A stretch of DNA of 64,000 nucleotides from JBEVOS01 sp964563395 (GTDB taxonomy: Bacteria; Pseudomonadota; Alphaproteobacteria; Caulobacterales; Aquidulcibacteraceae): assembly GCA_964563395.1 (NCBI GenBank), contig CAZLWK010000002.1:159009-223008 (forward strand), given 5' to 3'. This document shows positions 35,773-43,863 of the stretch, in pieces. The notes below the pieces were generated by a model that had not been told where the DNA came from, ran no database searches, and saw only the letters and a list, made by a program, of their open reading frames with translations. Positions within the stretch are counted from its first letter, which is position 1; each line of letters opens with the position of its first letter. Made by a program: the position numbers and the translations under genes.

Positions 35773-37542
35773 TCAAAGCGGGCCGAAAATGGCGTCGGGA
35801 TCGGCCGCCTCAAGGCCGCGCGCGCTGTCGCCATCGGGCGACGCCGCCTCAGCGCGTCCCCGCAACGGCAGATCGGCCCAGACGCGCGTTTCGACATGGG
35901 GCGCGCTGCGCAGCCCGACCGCGCCGCCATGCGCCTCGGCCAGCATTTTCACGATCGAGAGCCCAACGCCCGCGCCCCTTGGCCCGCGCCCGCCCGCCGC
36001 CTCGAACGCCGTGCGCGCCGCGCCGGGCGCGAAGCCGGGGCCGCGATCCGTCACGCAGATGCGCGCATGCGTCTCCGCCACGCGCACCTCAACCCGTACG
36101 GGCCCGAACTCGCCGCCATATTTGAGCGCGTTGCTGACGAGGTTCTGCACGATCTGCTGATAGCGGATCGGATCGGCGAACAGGCGCGCGTCCTCGCGTA
36201 CGTCGAGTTGGATCATGGTCGGCGAAGCGCCGAGCGCCGCCGCGACCGTCTCGATCGCGCGGCGCGTCTCCGATGCGGCGTCGATCCATTGCGCATCGAT
36301 CTGCAACGCATCCATCTCCAAGCGCGCGGCGTCCAGGAGATCGACGGCGAGCGCCTGCAATTGCTTGGCCGCGCCATTCATTACCCCGAACAAGGCCTGA
36401 TCGCTTTCGCGATCGGCGCGCATCGCCAGCGTATCGCTCAACCCCATGATGACGTTCAGCGGCGTGCGGATATCGTGCGCCGCGCTCATCAAGAGCCGCT
36501 GCTTGCGCTGGCTTTCGGCGCGCGCCGCTTCCGCCTCGCGTCGCAAGGCGTGGGACAATTGCATTTGCGTGTCGCGCAGCGCGGCGACGAACAAGCCCAC
36601 GAAAGCCTGCACCAGAAAGAAGATTTGCATGAGCAGCACGCGGCCCTGTGCGGTGTGCGGCTCACCGATGATCGCAGCCCCCGCGGCGCCCGCGATGGGC
36701 GCGGCGGTGACGACAAGGCCGGCGACAATGGCGATTGCAACGCCGAACGCGCCGAGTTGATGGGCCGCGACAAGCACCAGGATCGTGGTGAAAAAGAACA
36801 AGGCCGGCGCTTGCAAAGCAAAGCTGAGCCCGCACAAAAGCGCCATCGGCGCGACGCAGAGCGCGATCCGACGCGCGCCATCGGCGGACAGCAATGTGCG
36901 CGGCTTGAGCGCGAAGGCGACAAGACCAAGCGGCGCGAACAGCATGATCCCAAGCGCGGACGGCACCGACCAGGAGAACCACAAGTCCAAATAGGCGCCC
37001 ATGCCCAAGGCGGCCAATCCCACCGCGCCAACGGCCCCGCCAAGCAGGCCCGCCACCGCGCCGGCCGCGCAGACACGCAAAAAGCTCTGATTGCCGTCCA
37101 GGCGCGACAGGAGCTGCTGCAACGGACCGCGTGAGGTCAAGAAGAAAAGCGCGACGACGATCTCGAACGTATTCGCCAGCGTGAACCAAAGAGACAGGCG
37201 CGCATCATTGCCAGCGAGAAGATTGCCCAGAAAGATCGCGGCGACCACGGCGGCGAACAATTCGGCGCGCGGCGCGCCCCGATGCGGCGCGCGCGCCAGC
37301 GCCACGATCGCGATCGCGTTCGCCGGCCAGAACGGAGCGATGACTTCTCCGCCCTTGACCAGCACGATCGGAAAATAGCTGGCGCAAAACACCAGTAGGA
37401 AAGCGAGCCCCGCGCGTGCGGCCGCGCGGCCGAGGCGCTCTTCAGAGATAATGGCTGTCGTCCGCGCGGCGGCGCCGATCTGGCCCCTCATACGGGCGCG
37501 CTTCGGCGCGCCGCCTGTCGGGCCCGCAATAGCTCGCCTCAT
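35773..37542 (-). CDS. MASE1-type membrane sensor histidine kinase
   Basis: The 589-residue product has a MASE1 sensor domain of about 8 membrane segments (residues about 44-310; LAFLLVFCASYFPIVLVKGG, APFWPANAIAIVAL). HisKA follows, with phospho-acceptor His about 356 in AAHDIRTPLN. The HATPase domain has QNLVSNALKYGG (N box), VTDRGPGFAPG and GAGVGLSIVKMLAEAHGG. The H-box reads HDIRTPL instead of the usual HELRTPL. No start codon exists between the upstream regulator's stop (37442) and the first membrane segment, so the start must overlap that gene by 50 bases (37491) or 101 bases (37542). It forms a pair with that regulator. Confidence 0.85.
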   Translation of the reverse strand: MRRAIAGPTGGAPKRARMRGQIGAAARTTAIISEERLGRAAARAGLAFLLVFCASYFPIVLVKGGEVIAPFWPANAIAIVALARAPHRGAPRAELFAAVVAAIFLGNLLAGNDARLSLWFTLANTFEIVVALFFLTSRGPLQQLLSRLDGNQSFLRVCAAGAVAGLLGGAVGAVGLAALGMGAYLDLWFSWSVPSALGIMLFAPLGLVAFALKPRTLLSADGARRIALCVAPMALLCGLSFALQAPALFFFTTILVLVAAHQLGAFGVAIAIVAGLVVTAAPIAGAAGAAIIGEPHTAQGRVLLMQIFFLVQAFVGLFVAALRDTQMQLSHALRREAEAARAESQRKQRLLMSAAHDIRTPLNVIMGLSDTLAMRADRESDQALFGVMNGAAKQLQALAVDLLDAARLEMDALQIDAQWIDAASETRRAIETVAAALGASPTMIQLDVREDARLFADPIRYQQIVQNLVSNALKYGGEFGPVRVEVRVAETHARICVTDRGPGFAPGAARTAFEAAGGRGPRGAGVGLSIVKMLAEAHGGAVGLRSAPHVETRVWADLPLRGRAEAASPDGDSARGLEAADPDAIFGPL

Positions 37543-37936
37543 CGATGAAGGCGCGCCGCCGATTTTTCACGGCTTCGATTTTTTGCGCGAGCAACGCGGC
37601 CGACACCGGCTTGACGAGATAGGCGTCCGCGCCGCTGTCGCGCGCGCGCTCGATCACGGCGCGCCCGCTCTGACCCGAAACGATCAGGATCGGCACGAAG
37701 CGATTGGTGGTGGTGCGGTCGCGGCGCAGCTTGCGGATGAAGTCTATGCCGTCGCCGTCGCCCAAGCCCACGTCGACCACCGCCACGTCGAACCGCTGAA
37801 AGGCGCACATCACCTCCGCCTCGCTCGGATGGGAGGCGGTGGCGGCCCGCATGTCCTGCTGACGCAAGAGCTCGCTGAGCAGCACCCTCATATAACGGTC
37901 GTCTTCGAGCACGAGCGCGATCGGCGATTGCGGCAT
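37442..37936 (-). CDS. Receiver-domain response regulator with basic GPDRRR tail
   Basis: The 164-residue product is one receiver domain (about 5-125): acidic pair ED 11-12, phospho-acceptor Asp55 in AVVDVGLGDGDG, Ser87 in LIVSGQ and Lys109 in AYLVKP. A tail of about 40 residues follows, containing two GPDRRR motifs (CGPDRRR and EGPDRRR) and ending SHYL. There is no recognised DNA-binding domain. GPDRRR tails recur in alphaproteobacterial signalling proteins without a known role. The tail-coding region overlaps the start of the MASE1 kinase gene in another frame, so the two are almost certainly one transcript and a cognate pair. Confidence 0.88.
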   Translation of the reverse strand: MPQSPIALVLEDDRYMRVLLSELLRQQDMRAATASHPSEAEVMCAFQRFDVAVVDVGLGDGDGIDFIRKLRRDRTTTNRFVPILIVSGQSGRAVIERARDSGADAYLVKPVSAALLAQKIEAVKNRRRAFIDEASYCGPDRRRAEARPYEGPDRRRRADDSHYL

Positions 37937-37986
37937 TCCATTCCCCTACTGACGGGAATGTGACACGCCGGTTAACCGGAGATTAA

Positions 37987-39042
37987 CTAGCTCATCCAGC
38001 GCAGCGTGGCCGGCTCCAGCGGGTTGACGAAATCGCGGCCCTCTTCACGGCTCTTGGCCCACTCGCGCTTGAGCTTCAGATACCATTTCGCCTGCACGTC
38101 GATATCGTCGATCCAGAGCATGGTCGGCTGATAGACAAGCCCGGTGTTTTGCAGATCGACCATGCGTCCATCCTGATCGAGAAATTCCCGCGCCGCCGGA
38201 ACGAGGATGGGCTTGATCGCGTCCAGCAGAAGCGCGTTCGACCAATAGGTCACCTGCGTGATGCGCGTGGAGCGCTCGTTTTCAGGCGTCAGGCACGTGA
38301 GCGTGAAGAGCCGCGCCTTCGCATTCTCAACCACCTCCCAGCGAAAGCCGGGCAGCATGAAAACGATCTCGGTCGTCACATCGCCGCCGAACAGCGCGCG
38401 ATAGGCGAGCGAATTCGACGCCGGCTGGTGGCGCGCGATGGCCCAGCCGCGTTCGCGCGGCTCAAAGCGCTTTTCCTTCAGCTTGCGTCCCGCGCTTGGC
38501 GGGCGCCACCACCATTGATTGTGCACGAAGGGCACGTGCGCGGGGTCCATGAGGCCCACGACCGCATTGTCCATGCTCGCCGCGAAGATGCGTTCGACGA
38601 CGAATTTCGGCGCCGCGAAATCCAGACCGAAATCCGGCGGCGCGGGCGCCGGCCCATCGAAGCGCGGATCGGCGGCGACAAAGAGCAGCACGATCCCGTT
38701 CGCCTCGTGCGTGGGGAAGCGGCGCACGCGAATGCGCTCCTTCTCGTAGGGTTGCCCCTCCACGAGCGAAGGCATCAACTTGCACACGCCGTCCGCGGCG
38801 CCGAAGCGCCAGCCATGATAGGGACATTCGACCGTGACCTGCCCATCGGTCTCGACTTGGCGGCCCGCCGAGAGCGGCACCGCGCGATGGGGACAGATGT
38901 CGCGCAGCGCGAAGGCGCGTCCATCGGCGCCGCGGCCAAGCAGCACGGGTTCGCCCAAGATTTCGCGGCGAAACATCGCCCCCCGCTTCAAGTCCTCGGA
39001 GGTGGCGGCGAAATACCAAAGATCGCGCAGAAGCTCTGTCAT
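37987..39042 (-). CDS. Rieske non-heme iron oxygenase, catalytic subunit-like
   Basis: The 351-residue product has a Rieske [2Fe-2S] domain (ligands Cys50-x-His52 in CPHRAV and Cys73-x2-His76 in CPYHGW). The catalytic domain carries the mononuclear iron set Asp166, His169, His174 in DPAHVPFVH. These enzymes hydroxylate or demethylate aromatic or steroid-like substrates using O2 and electrons from a separate reductase, which is not adjacent. I used the ATG at 39042, which overlaps the stop of the small membrane protein gene (ATGA). Its substrate is unknown; the ring-hydroxylating or PaO/KshA-like subclass cannot be fixed by eye. Confidence 0.9.
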   Translation of the reverse strand: MTELLRDLWYFAATSEDLKRGAMFRREILGEPVLLGRGADGRAFALRDICPHRAVPLSAGRQVETDGQVTVECPYHGWRFGAADGVCKLMPSLVEGQPYEKERIRVRRFPTHEANGIVLLFVAADPRFDGPAPAPPDFGLDFAAPKFVVERIFAASMDNAVVGLMDPAHVPFVHNQWWWRPPSAGRKLKEKRFEPRERGWAIARHQPASNSLAYRALFGGDVTTEIVFMLPGFRWEVVENAKARLFTLTCLTPENERSTRITQVTYWSNALLLDAIKPILVPAAREFLDQDGRMVDLQNTGLVYQPTMLWIDDIDVQAKWYLKLKREWAKSREEGRDFVNPLEPATLRWMS

Positions 39043-39281
39043 TGCGGCCGCGTGGCGTAGAGCATGAGGGCGATGCCAAGGAAGCCGCCGGCGGAGGATG
39101 CGACGATCGCGCCCGCACTCAGGGCCGCATAGACGCCCAGCATGGCGCGGTCCTTCTGGTCGCGGTTCTTGTTGAGCGCCTGCCCCGCGAAGCGCAGCGT
39201 CAGCGCGGAGAAAAAAATGATCCCCGCCACGGCGGCGAGAAAGATCGCCACATTGATCGCAATCAGAACCAATCCGCTCAT
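39039..39281 (-). CDS. Small two-span membrane protein
   Basis: The 80-residue product has two hydrophobic segments (about 3-27, LVLIAINVAIFLAAVAGIIF, and about 50-75, VYAALSAGAIVASSAGGFLG) joined by a charged loop NKNRDQKDRAM. I recognise no family. Its stop overlaps the start of the Rieske oxygenase gene by 4 bases (39039-39042), so it is probably translated together with it and may assist it or its electron partner at the membrane (inference). Confidence 0.7.
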   Translation of the reverse strand: MSGLVLIAINVAIFLAAVAGIIFFSALTLRFAGQALNKNRDQKDRAMLGVYAALSAGAIVASSAGGFLGIALMLYATRPQ

Positions 39282-39292
39282 GCGTGTTCGCG

Positions 39293-39739
39293 TCAGCGCG
39301 CGTCGATGGTGATCGTAAAGGTCTGGGCCGGCGGCTCGCTCGTCTCCCAGGGGCGGCGCTGCTCAAGGCGCAAATCGCCCATGCCGGGGCCCTTCACGTC
39401 GAAGGCCAGCACTTCCCAATGCTGGCCGCCGGCGAAGCCGGGCTGGTTTTGCGCCGCGGTGGTGGGCCCGCTCGTCTCTCCCGCGGGCGCCAGGAAGGAC
39501 GGCACGCCCACCGCCTCCCAGACATAGCCGGCCGTGGGCACGCCGATCAGCTCCACCGCGAAACGCCCGCCCACCGGGGCGGTGACCACCGTGCCCGCCT
39601 GATCGCCGCTGATGCGCAGCGTGATCTCCGGCGGCGTGGGCGCCGGCAGGGATTCGTTCATGGGCGTCACCTGCTCCGCCGGCTGAGCCGCGCAGGCGGC
39701 GAGGCCCAACACCACACTCATCGCCAAAATCCGCATCAT
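39293..39739 (-). CDS. Chagasin-like (I42) protease-inhibitor-family lipoprotein
   Basis: The 148-residue product has a lipoprotein signal with lipobox LAAC (MSVVLGLAACAAQP). One immunoglobulin-like chagasin domain follows: VPTAGYVWE (counterpart of the NPTTGY loop), AGGQHWEV (middle loop) and LEQRRPWE (counterpart of the RPW loop). All three cysteine-protease-binding loops are present, so inhibition of papain-type proteases in the envelope is plausible. The second methionine (39736) is also possible. It lies directly downstream of nothing known, 11 bases before the small membrane protein gene on the same strand. Confidence 0.8.
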   Translation of the reverse strand: MMRILAMSVVLGLAACAAQPAEQVTPMNESLPAPTPPEITLRISGDQAGTVVTAPVGGRFAVELIGVPTAGYVWEAVGVPSFLAPAGETSGPTTAAQNQPGFAGGQHWEVLAFDVKGPGMGDLRLEQRRPWETSEPPAQTFTITIDAR

Positions 39740-39851
39740 TGTCTCGGCCCCTGCAGGAAGCGGCGGCTGCGTTCTAACGCATTGGTGATGATCCGTCGAA
39801 CCGGAGCGCCCGTAAGCGCGGGCGTCCCCCAAGCAGACGGAGAACCGTCCC

Positions 39852-40661
39852 ATGAAACGAATGTTGGCGGCCGCGGCATGCGCGGCCATTTTTGTGACCC
39901 CCGGCGCGCTGGCCGCGCCGCTCGCGCAAGGCCAATGGGCCGGCGCCTTCAATGCCGGCGCCGAATTCGCGATAGACGGCGACGTGCATGGCGGCGCCGT
40001 CGCGGGCGTGGGCTCGCTTGCCGCGCTCAACCCGAATTTGCCGGCCGCGCCAGCGGAATTGCGGATCCAGTCGCGGTCGTTCGACGATATCTATGGCGAG
40101 GCGCTGACGTATTCGTTCGAGGCCGCCTATGGTCTTGGATCGAACCGCGAGGCGCTGATCGCCATTCGCCGCGTCGAAGCCGATGAGGGCTCCGTGCAAG
40201 TGGGCACGGCGTTCGTGCCGGCGCTGAGCGCGGAGCTGCCCGTTTTCGGCACGTTCGGCGAATACAAATCGACGGCGATTGAAGTGGGCTTGCGCCAATA
40301 TTTCGGCGAAGCCGCGTTGCGTCCTTACGTGGCGGGGCGCGTGGGCGTGGCGCAGATCGACGAGATCGACGCGAGCTTCACCGTTCCCGTGCCGGACGGC
40401 GTCGGCGCCGAGCCGAACGACATCGCGCTCTCAAACGTCGCCTTCTATGGCGAATCCACCACCTACACGCTCGGTCTCGATGTGGGCGTGTCCTACGATG
40501 TGGGCGAGCGCTTCAGCCTCGCGGTGGAGACGGGTCTGCGTTACCAAGGAGAACTCGACGGCGACGATTCCGCCATTGGCGGTCTTGGCCTTGCATCGAT
40601 CAACGATGAAGGATCGCGCTGGTCGGCGCCGGTGACAGTGCGGGCGAGCTATCGCTTCTGA
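39852..40661 (+). CDS. Outer-membrane beta-barrel protein (OmpA-like fold)
   Basis: The 269-residue product has a signal peptide (AAAACAAIFVTPGALA, cleavage near residue 22). Alternating beta-strand segments follow, such as TYSFEAAYGLGSNREALIAI, AIEVGLRQYFGEAALRPYVA and LAVETGLRYQGEL, ending in VTVRASYRF with the C-terminal Phe typical of barrel insertion. It resembles small outer-membrane proteins annotated only as porin family. No function is assigned. It diverges from the chagasin-like gene over a 112-base region that likely holds both promoters. Confidence 0.8.
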   Translation: MKRMLAAAACAAIFVTPGALAAPLAQGQWAGAFNAGAEFAIDGDVHGGAVAGVGSLAALNPNLPAAPAELRIQSRSFDDIYGEALTYSFEAAYGLGSNREALIAIRRVEADEGSVQVGTAFVPALSAELPVFGTFGEYKSTAIEVGLRQYFGEAALRPYVAGRVGVAQIDEIDASFTVPVPDGVGAEPNDIALSNVAFYGESTTYTLGLDVGVSYDVGERFSLAVETGLRYQGELDGDDSAIGGLGLASINDEGSRWSAPVTVRASYRF

Positions 40662-40666
40662 AGCAA

Positions 40667-40718
40667 GATCGAAACGGGCGCGCCTGGGCGCTAGGCTTAG
40701 CGCGCGCCCGTTTCGATC
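40667..40718. terminator. Perfect 17-bp inverted repeat at convergent gene ends (candidate bidirectional terminator)
   Basis: GATCGAAACGGGCGCGC (40667-40683) pairs fully with its complement at 40702-40718 across an 18-base loop. The right arm lies within the last codons of the convergent M20 gene (its stop is 40697-40699) and encodes its C-terminal IETGAR. The T-runs expected after intrinsic terminators are weak on both sides, so it may instead be a stabilising or factor-dependent structure. Confidence 0.55.
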
Positions 40719-42169
40719 AATTGCGCATAGAAGCGCGACAGCCGGCCCATATTGTCCACGCTCATCCGTTCGCCGTCGCCATGGATGCGCGAAAGATCGT
40801 CGCGCGCCGCCACCCAGCCGGCGAAACGATACACATTCTCCGCCACGCCGGCGAAATAGCGCGAATCCGTGCCGCCGAGCACGAGCATGGGCGCGACCGC
40901 CGCGCCGGGCGGGCTGGCCGCCCGCGCCGCGCTCGCCAGCAGCGCATAGGATTCCGAATCCATGCGCGACACGGGCGAGGGCTCGTTCGCATCGCCCTCG
41001 ATCTCGATCGTCACGCCCTCTATGTCCTTCACGCTCTCGCGCAGCCAGGCGAGCGCGCTTTCGCGCGTATCGCGCGGATGCAGGCGCAAATTGACGATGG
41101 CGTGCATTTCCTGCGGCAGCACGTTCTCCTTGGTTCCGCCGTGCACGATGGTCGGCGCGATCGTGGTGCGCAAAAGCGCGTCGCTGGCGCTGTCGGCGGC
41201 GAGTTGCGCCTCAAGCAGCGCGCCGAACGCCCAGCGATTGGCGATGACGACACGTTCCAAAAGGCCAAGCCGCGGCGCGAGCGTTTCAAGCAGAACGGGC
41301 GCGGGGCCATCCTCAAGGCTCGCCGGAAAGGGACGTTCGCGCAGCGCCACGATGGCGCGCGACAGGCGCTCGGCGGCGCTGTCCGGCGGGGGCGTCGAGG
41401 AATGGCCGCCCGTCGCGCGCGCCGTCACGCGCACGCTCATATAGCCCTTCTCGGCCACGCCGATGAGCGCAACCGGCTCTCCGGTGAGCGGGAAATCCTC
41501 GATGATGGCCATGCCCTCATCGACCACCATCCACGGCTTTTGATCGCGCTCGGTGAGGAGCCGCGCCATCGCCTGCGCGCCGAGGCCGCCCGTCTCCTCG
41601 TCATGGCCAAAACCGAGGATCAGCGTGCGACGCGGCCGAAAGCCCTCGGCGAAGAGCGCCTCCGTCGCTTCCAATATCGCGATGAGCGAGCCCTTGTCGT
41701 CGGCCGCGCCGCGCCCGACCACGAACCCGTCCACGATGTCGCCCGAAAAGGGCGGCGCTGGCCAGGCGCCCTCCGTGCCTTCCTCGACCGGCACGACGTC
41801 CTGGTGCGCAAGCAACATGAGCGGCTTCAGCGCGGGGTCGGCGCCCTCCAGCGTGAACATCAGCGTGTGGCCGACGACGATCTCGCGCCGCATCGCCGCA
41901 TGGGTGAGCGGATAGCTCTCCGCCAGAAAGTCGTGCAGCGCGGCGAAGGCGGCGGGGTCCTCAACCACGCCCGCGTCGCGTGAAATCGTGGGAATGCGGA
42001 TCGCGGCGGCCAGCCGCGCGGCGGCGCGGTCGGCGTCGATCGCCGGAGGCTCGGCCAGCGCGACCTCGGCCACGCTTAGGCTTGGCGCGAAGGTGGCCGT
42101 GCGCCAGGCCACGACGCCGAGGAACGCCAAGAGCGCGCAGGCAAGTGCGCCAACAATCCATTTCCACAT
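40697..42169 (-). CDS. Membrane-anchored M20 peptidase (carboxypeptidase/PM20D1-like)
   Basis: The 490-residue product has an N-terminal anchor (about 4-22, WIVGALACALLAFLGVVAW), then an M20 zinc domain: LMLLAHQDVVPVEEG (metal His and catalytic Asp), GRGAADDKGSLIAILE, FGHDEETGGLGAQ (catalytic Glu) and the late metal ligand region FYAQLIETG preceded by RIHGDGERM. The long form with this spacing matches the CPS1/PM20D1 group that cleaves or forms N-acyl amino acids or dipeptides. It is anchored with the enzyme on the periplasmic side. Its C-terminal codons form one arm of the inverted repeat at 40667-40718. Confidence 0.85.
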   Translation of the reverse strand: MWKWIVGALACALLAFLGVVAWRTATFAPSLSVAEVALAEPPAIDADRAAARLAAAIRIPTISRDAGVVEDPAAFAALHDFLAESYPLTHAAMRREIVVGHTLMFTLEGADPALKPLMLLAHQDVVPVEEGTEGAWPAPPFSGDIVDGFVVGRGAADDKGSLIAILEATEALFAEGFRPRRTLILGFGHDEETGGLGAQAMARLLTERDQKPWMVVDEGMAIIEDFPLTGEPVALIGVAEKGYMSVRVTARATGGHSSTPPPDSAAERLSRAIVALRERPFPASLEDGPAPVLLETLAPRLGLLERVVIANRWAFGALLEAQLAADSASDALLRTTIAPTIVHGGTKENVLPQEMHAIVNLRLHPRDTRESALAWLRESVKDIEGVTIEIEGDANEPSPVSRMDSESYALLASAARAASPPGAAVAPMLVLGGTDSRYFAGVAENVYRFAGWVAARDDLSRIHGDGERMSVDNMGRLSRFYAQLIETGAR

Positions 42170-42272
42170 CGGTCCGCCCCTCCGCCGCCTGGCAGGCCCC
42201 GGCCGCGCCGCGAGTTGTCAATCGCGGGGCGCCCCTGCCATAGTCCGCGCCCAATCCTGGGAGGACAAGTCC

Positions 42273-43448
42273 ATGCGCGAAGCCGTCATCGTTTCCTATG
42301 CCCGAACCGGCCTCGCCAAGGCGGCGCGCGGCGGCTTCAACATGACGCCGACCATGTCGATGGCGGCCCATGCCGTGAAGCACGCGGTGGCCCGCGCAAA
42401 GGTCGAGGGCGGCGAGGTCGAGGACGTGTTCATGGGCGCGGTGGCGCATGGGGGGGGCAATGTGGCGCGCCTCGCCGGCCTGCTCGCCGGCCTGCCGGTC
42501 TCGACCGCGGGCGTGACCGTCAATCGGTTCTGCTCGTCCGGCCTGCAGACGATCGCGATGGCCGCCAATTACATCAAGAATGACGGCGCTGAAATCGTCG
42601 TCGCCGGCGGCGTTGAATCGATCTCGATCCCCAATCCCGGCATGGGGCCGAACAATGTCGATCCCGCGCTCACCGAGCAATATCCCGCGATCTTCATGCC
42701 GATGATCGACACCGCCGACATCGTCGCCCACCGCTACAAGGTGAGCCGCGAATATCAGGACGAATATTCGCTTAAATCGCAGCGCCGCATGGCCGCCGCG
42801 CAACAGGCCGGAAAATTCAAGGACGAGATCGTGCCGATGGCGACCAAGATGAAGGTCGTCAACAAGGAAACCAAGGAAGAGCGCATCGTCGATACCGTGG
42901 TCGATCGCGACGATTGCAACCGTCCGGACACGACGCTTGAGGGGCTCGCTTCGCTGAAGCCGGTGCGCGAGGGCCCGGACAAATACGTCACCGCCGGCAA
43001 TGCGAGCCAGTTGTCCGACGGCGCGGCCGCCGTCGTGCTGATGGAAGCCAAGACCGCCGAGAAAAAGGGATTGAAGCCGCTCGGCCGTTTCGTCGGCTGG
43101 GCCGCCGCCGGCTGCGAGCCGGATGAGATGGGCATCGGCCCGATCTACGCCGTGCCGCGCCTTTTGCAGCGCTTCGGCCTCAAGGTGGACGACATCGATC
43201 TTTGGGAGCTCAATGAGGCGTTCGCTTCGCAATGCCTCTATTCGCGCGACAAGCTGGGCATCGATCCGGCGAAGTACAACGTGAATGGCGGCTCCATCGC
43301 CATCGGCCATCCGTTCGGCATGACCGGCGCGCGCCTGACCGGCCACATCCTTCTGGAGGGCCAGCGGCGCAAGGCGAAATGGGGCGTCGTCACGATGTGC
43401 ATCGGCGGCGGCCAAGGTGGGGCTGGGCTCGTGGAGATCTACAATTAG
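42273..43448 (+). CDS. Acetyl-CoA acyltransferase (thiolase)
   Basis: The 391-residue product has the thiolase triad: nucleophile Cys87 in NRFCSSGLQTI, His346 in IGHPFGMTGAR and Cys376 in TMCIGGGQGGAGL. Thiolases condense or cleave acyl-CoA by two carbons, in beta-oxidation (FadA-like) or polyhydroxybutyrate/ketogenic routes. The CSSGLQTI form and PNPGMGPNNV segment suggest the degradative 3-ketoacyl class, but no fadB partner is adjacent. GGAGGA lies about 7 bases before the ATG. It diverges from the M20 peptidase gene. Confidence 0.92.
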   Translation: MREAVIVSYARTGLAKAARGGFNMTPTMSMAAHAVKHAVARAKVEGGEVEDVFMGAVAHGGGNVARLAGLLAGLPVSTAGVTVNRFCSSGLQTIAMAANYIKNDGAEIVVAGGVESISIPNPGMGPNNVDPALTEQYPAIFMPMIDTADIVAHRYKVSREYQDEYSLKSQRRMAAAQQAGKFKDEIVPMATKMKVVNKETKEERIVDTVVDRDDCNRPDTTLEGLASLKPVREGPDKYVTAGNASQLSDGAAAVVLMEAKTAEKKGLKPLGRFVGWAAAGCEPDEMGIGPIYAVPRLLQRFGLKVDDIDLWELNEAFASQCLYSRDKLGIDPAKYNVNGGSIAIGHPFGMTGARLTGHILLEGQRRKAKWGVVTMCIGGGQGGAGLVEIYN

Positions 43449-43467
43449 TAAGACGCGGCGCGCCGGC

Positions 43468-43863
43468 ATGTATCAGGAAGAAACCAACGGGCTGCTTGTC
43501 AAAGTAGAGCCGAGCTATCTGCCGAAGGAGAGCGATCCGGCGGCGCCCCGCTATGTCTGGGCGTACGCCATCGAGATCGTGAATCTGACGCCGCAGACGG
43601 TGCAATTGCTGGCGCGCTATTGGCGCATCGTCGATGAAAAGGGCGTCGAGCAGGAGGTGCGGGGCGCGGGCGTGGTGGGCGAGCAGCCGGTGATCGAGCC
43701 GGGTGAGACCTACGCCTATGCCAGCGCCTGCCCGCTTTCGACGCCCTCCGGCGTGATGGTCGGCGCCTATACGATGCGCGACGTCGATAGTGATGAGCGT
43801 TTCGACATCGCCGTGCCGGCGTTCGCGCTGGAATCGCCGCACGCCAAAAGGCTGGCGAATTGA
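43468..43863 (+). CDS. apaG: ApaG family protein (Co2+/Mg2+ efflux protein ApaG)
   Basis: The 131-residue product is a single FNIII-like ApaG fold: VKVEPSYLPKESDP, RYVWAYAIEIVNLTPQTVQL, RYWRIVDEKGVEQEVRGAGV, EPGETYAYASACPLSTPSG and AVPAFALESP. ApaG is linked to divalent-metal handling, though its biochemical action is unclear. It faces the argD-argF-hslO group across a shared 3' region, an arrangement I remember from other alphaproteobacteria. The start at 43468 (MYQEET) is supported by the family N-terminus. Its stop overlaps the start of the cupin gene (TTGA). Confidence 0.95.
   Translation: MYQEETNGLLVKVEPSYLPKESDPAAPRYVWAYAIEIVNLTPQTVQLLARYWRIVDEKGVEQEVRGAGVVGEQPVIEPGETYAYASACPLSTPSGVMVGAYTMRDVDSDERFDIAVPAFALESPHAKRLAN

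Noticed and set aside
35224..37134. A 636-residue plus-strand open frame across the amidohydrolase and kinase genes
   Set aside because: It crosses two well-supported genes on the opposite strand and is rich in His/Arg/Gln as expected for a shadow frame.
39043..39366. Longer in-frame start for the Rieske oxygenase
   Set aside because: The extension is arginine-rich and overlaps the small membrane protein gene; the family begins at MTELL.
41961..43469. A 502-residue minus-strand open frame opposite the thiolase
   Set aside because: The plus strand carries the complete thiolase triad; the minus frame has no recognisable fold.
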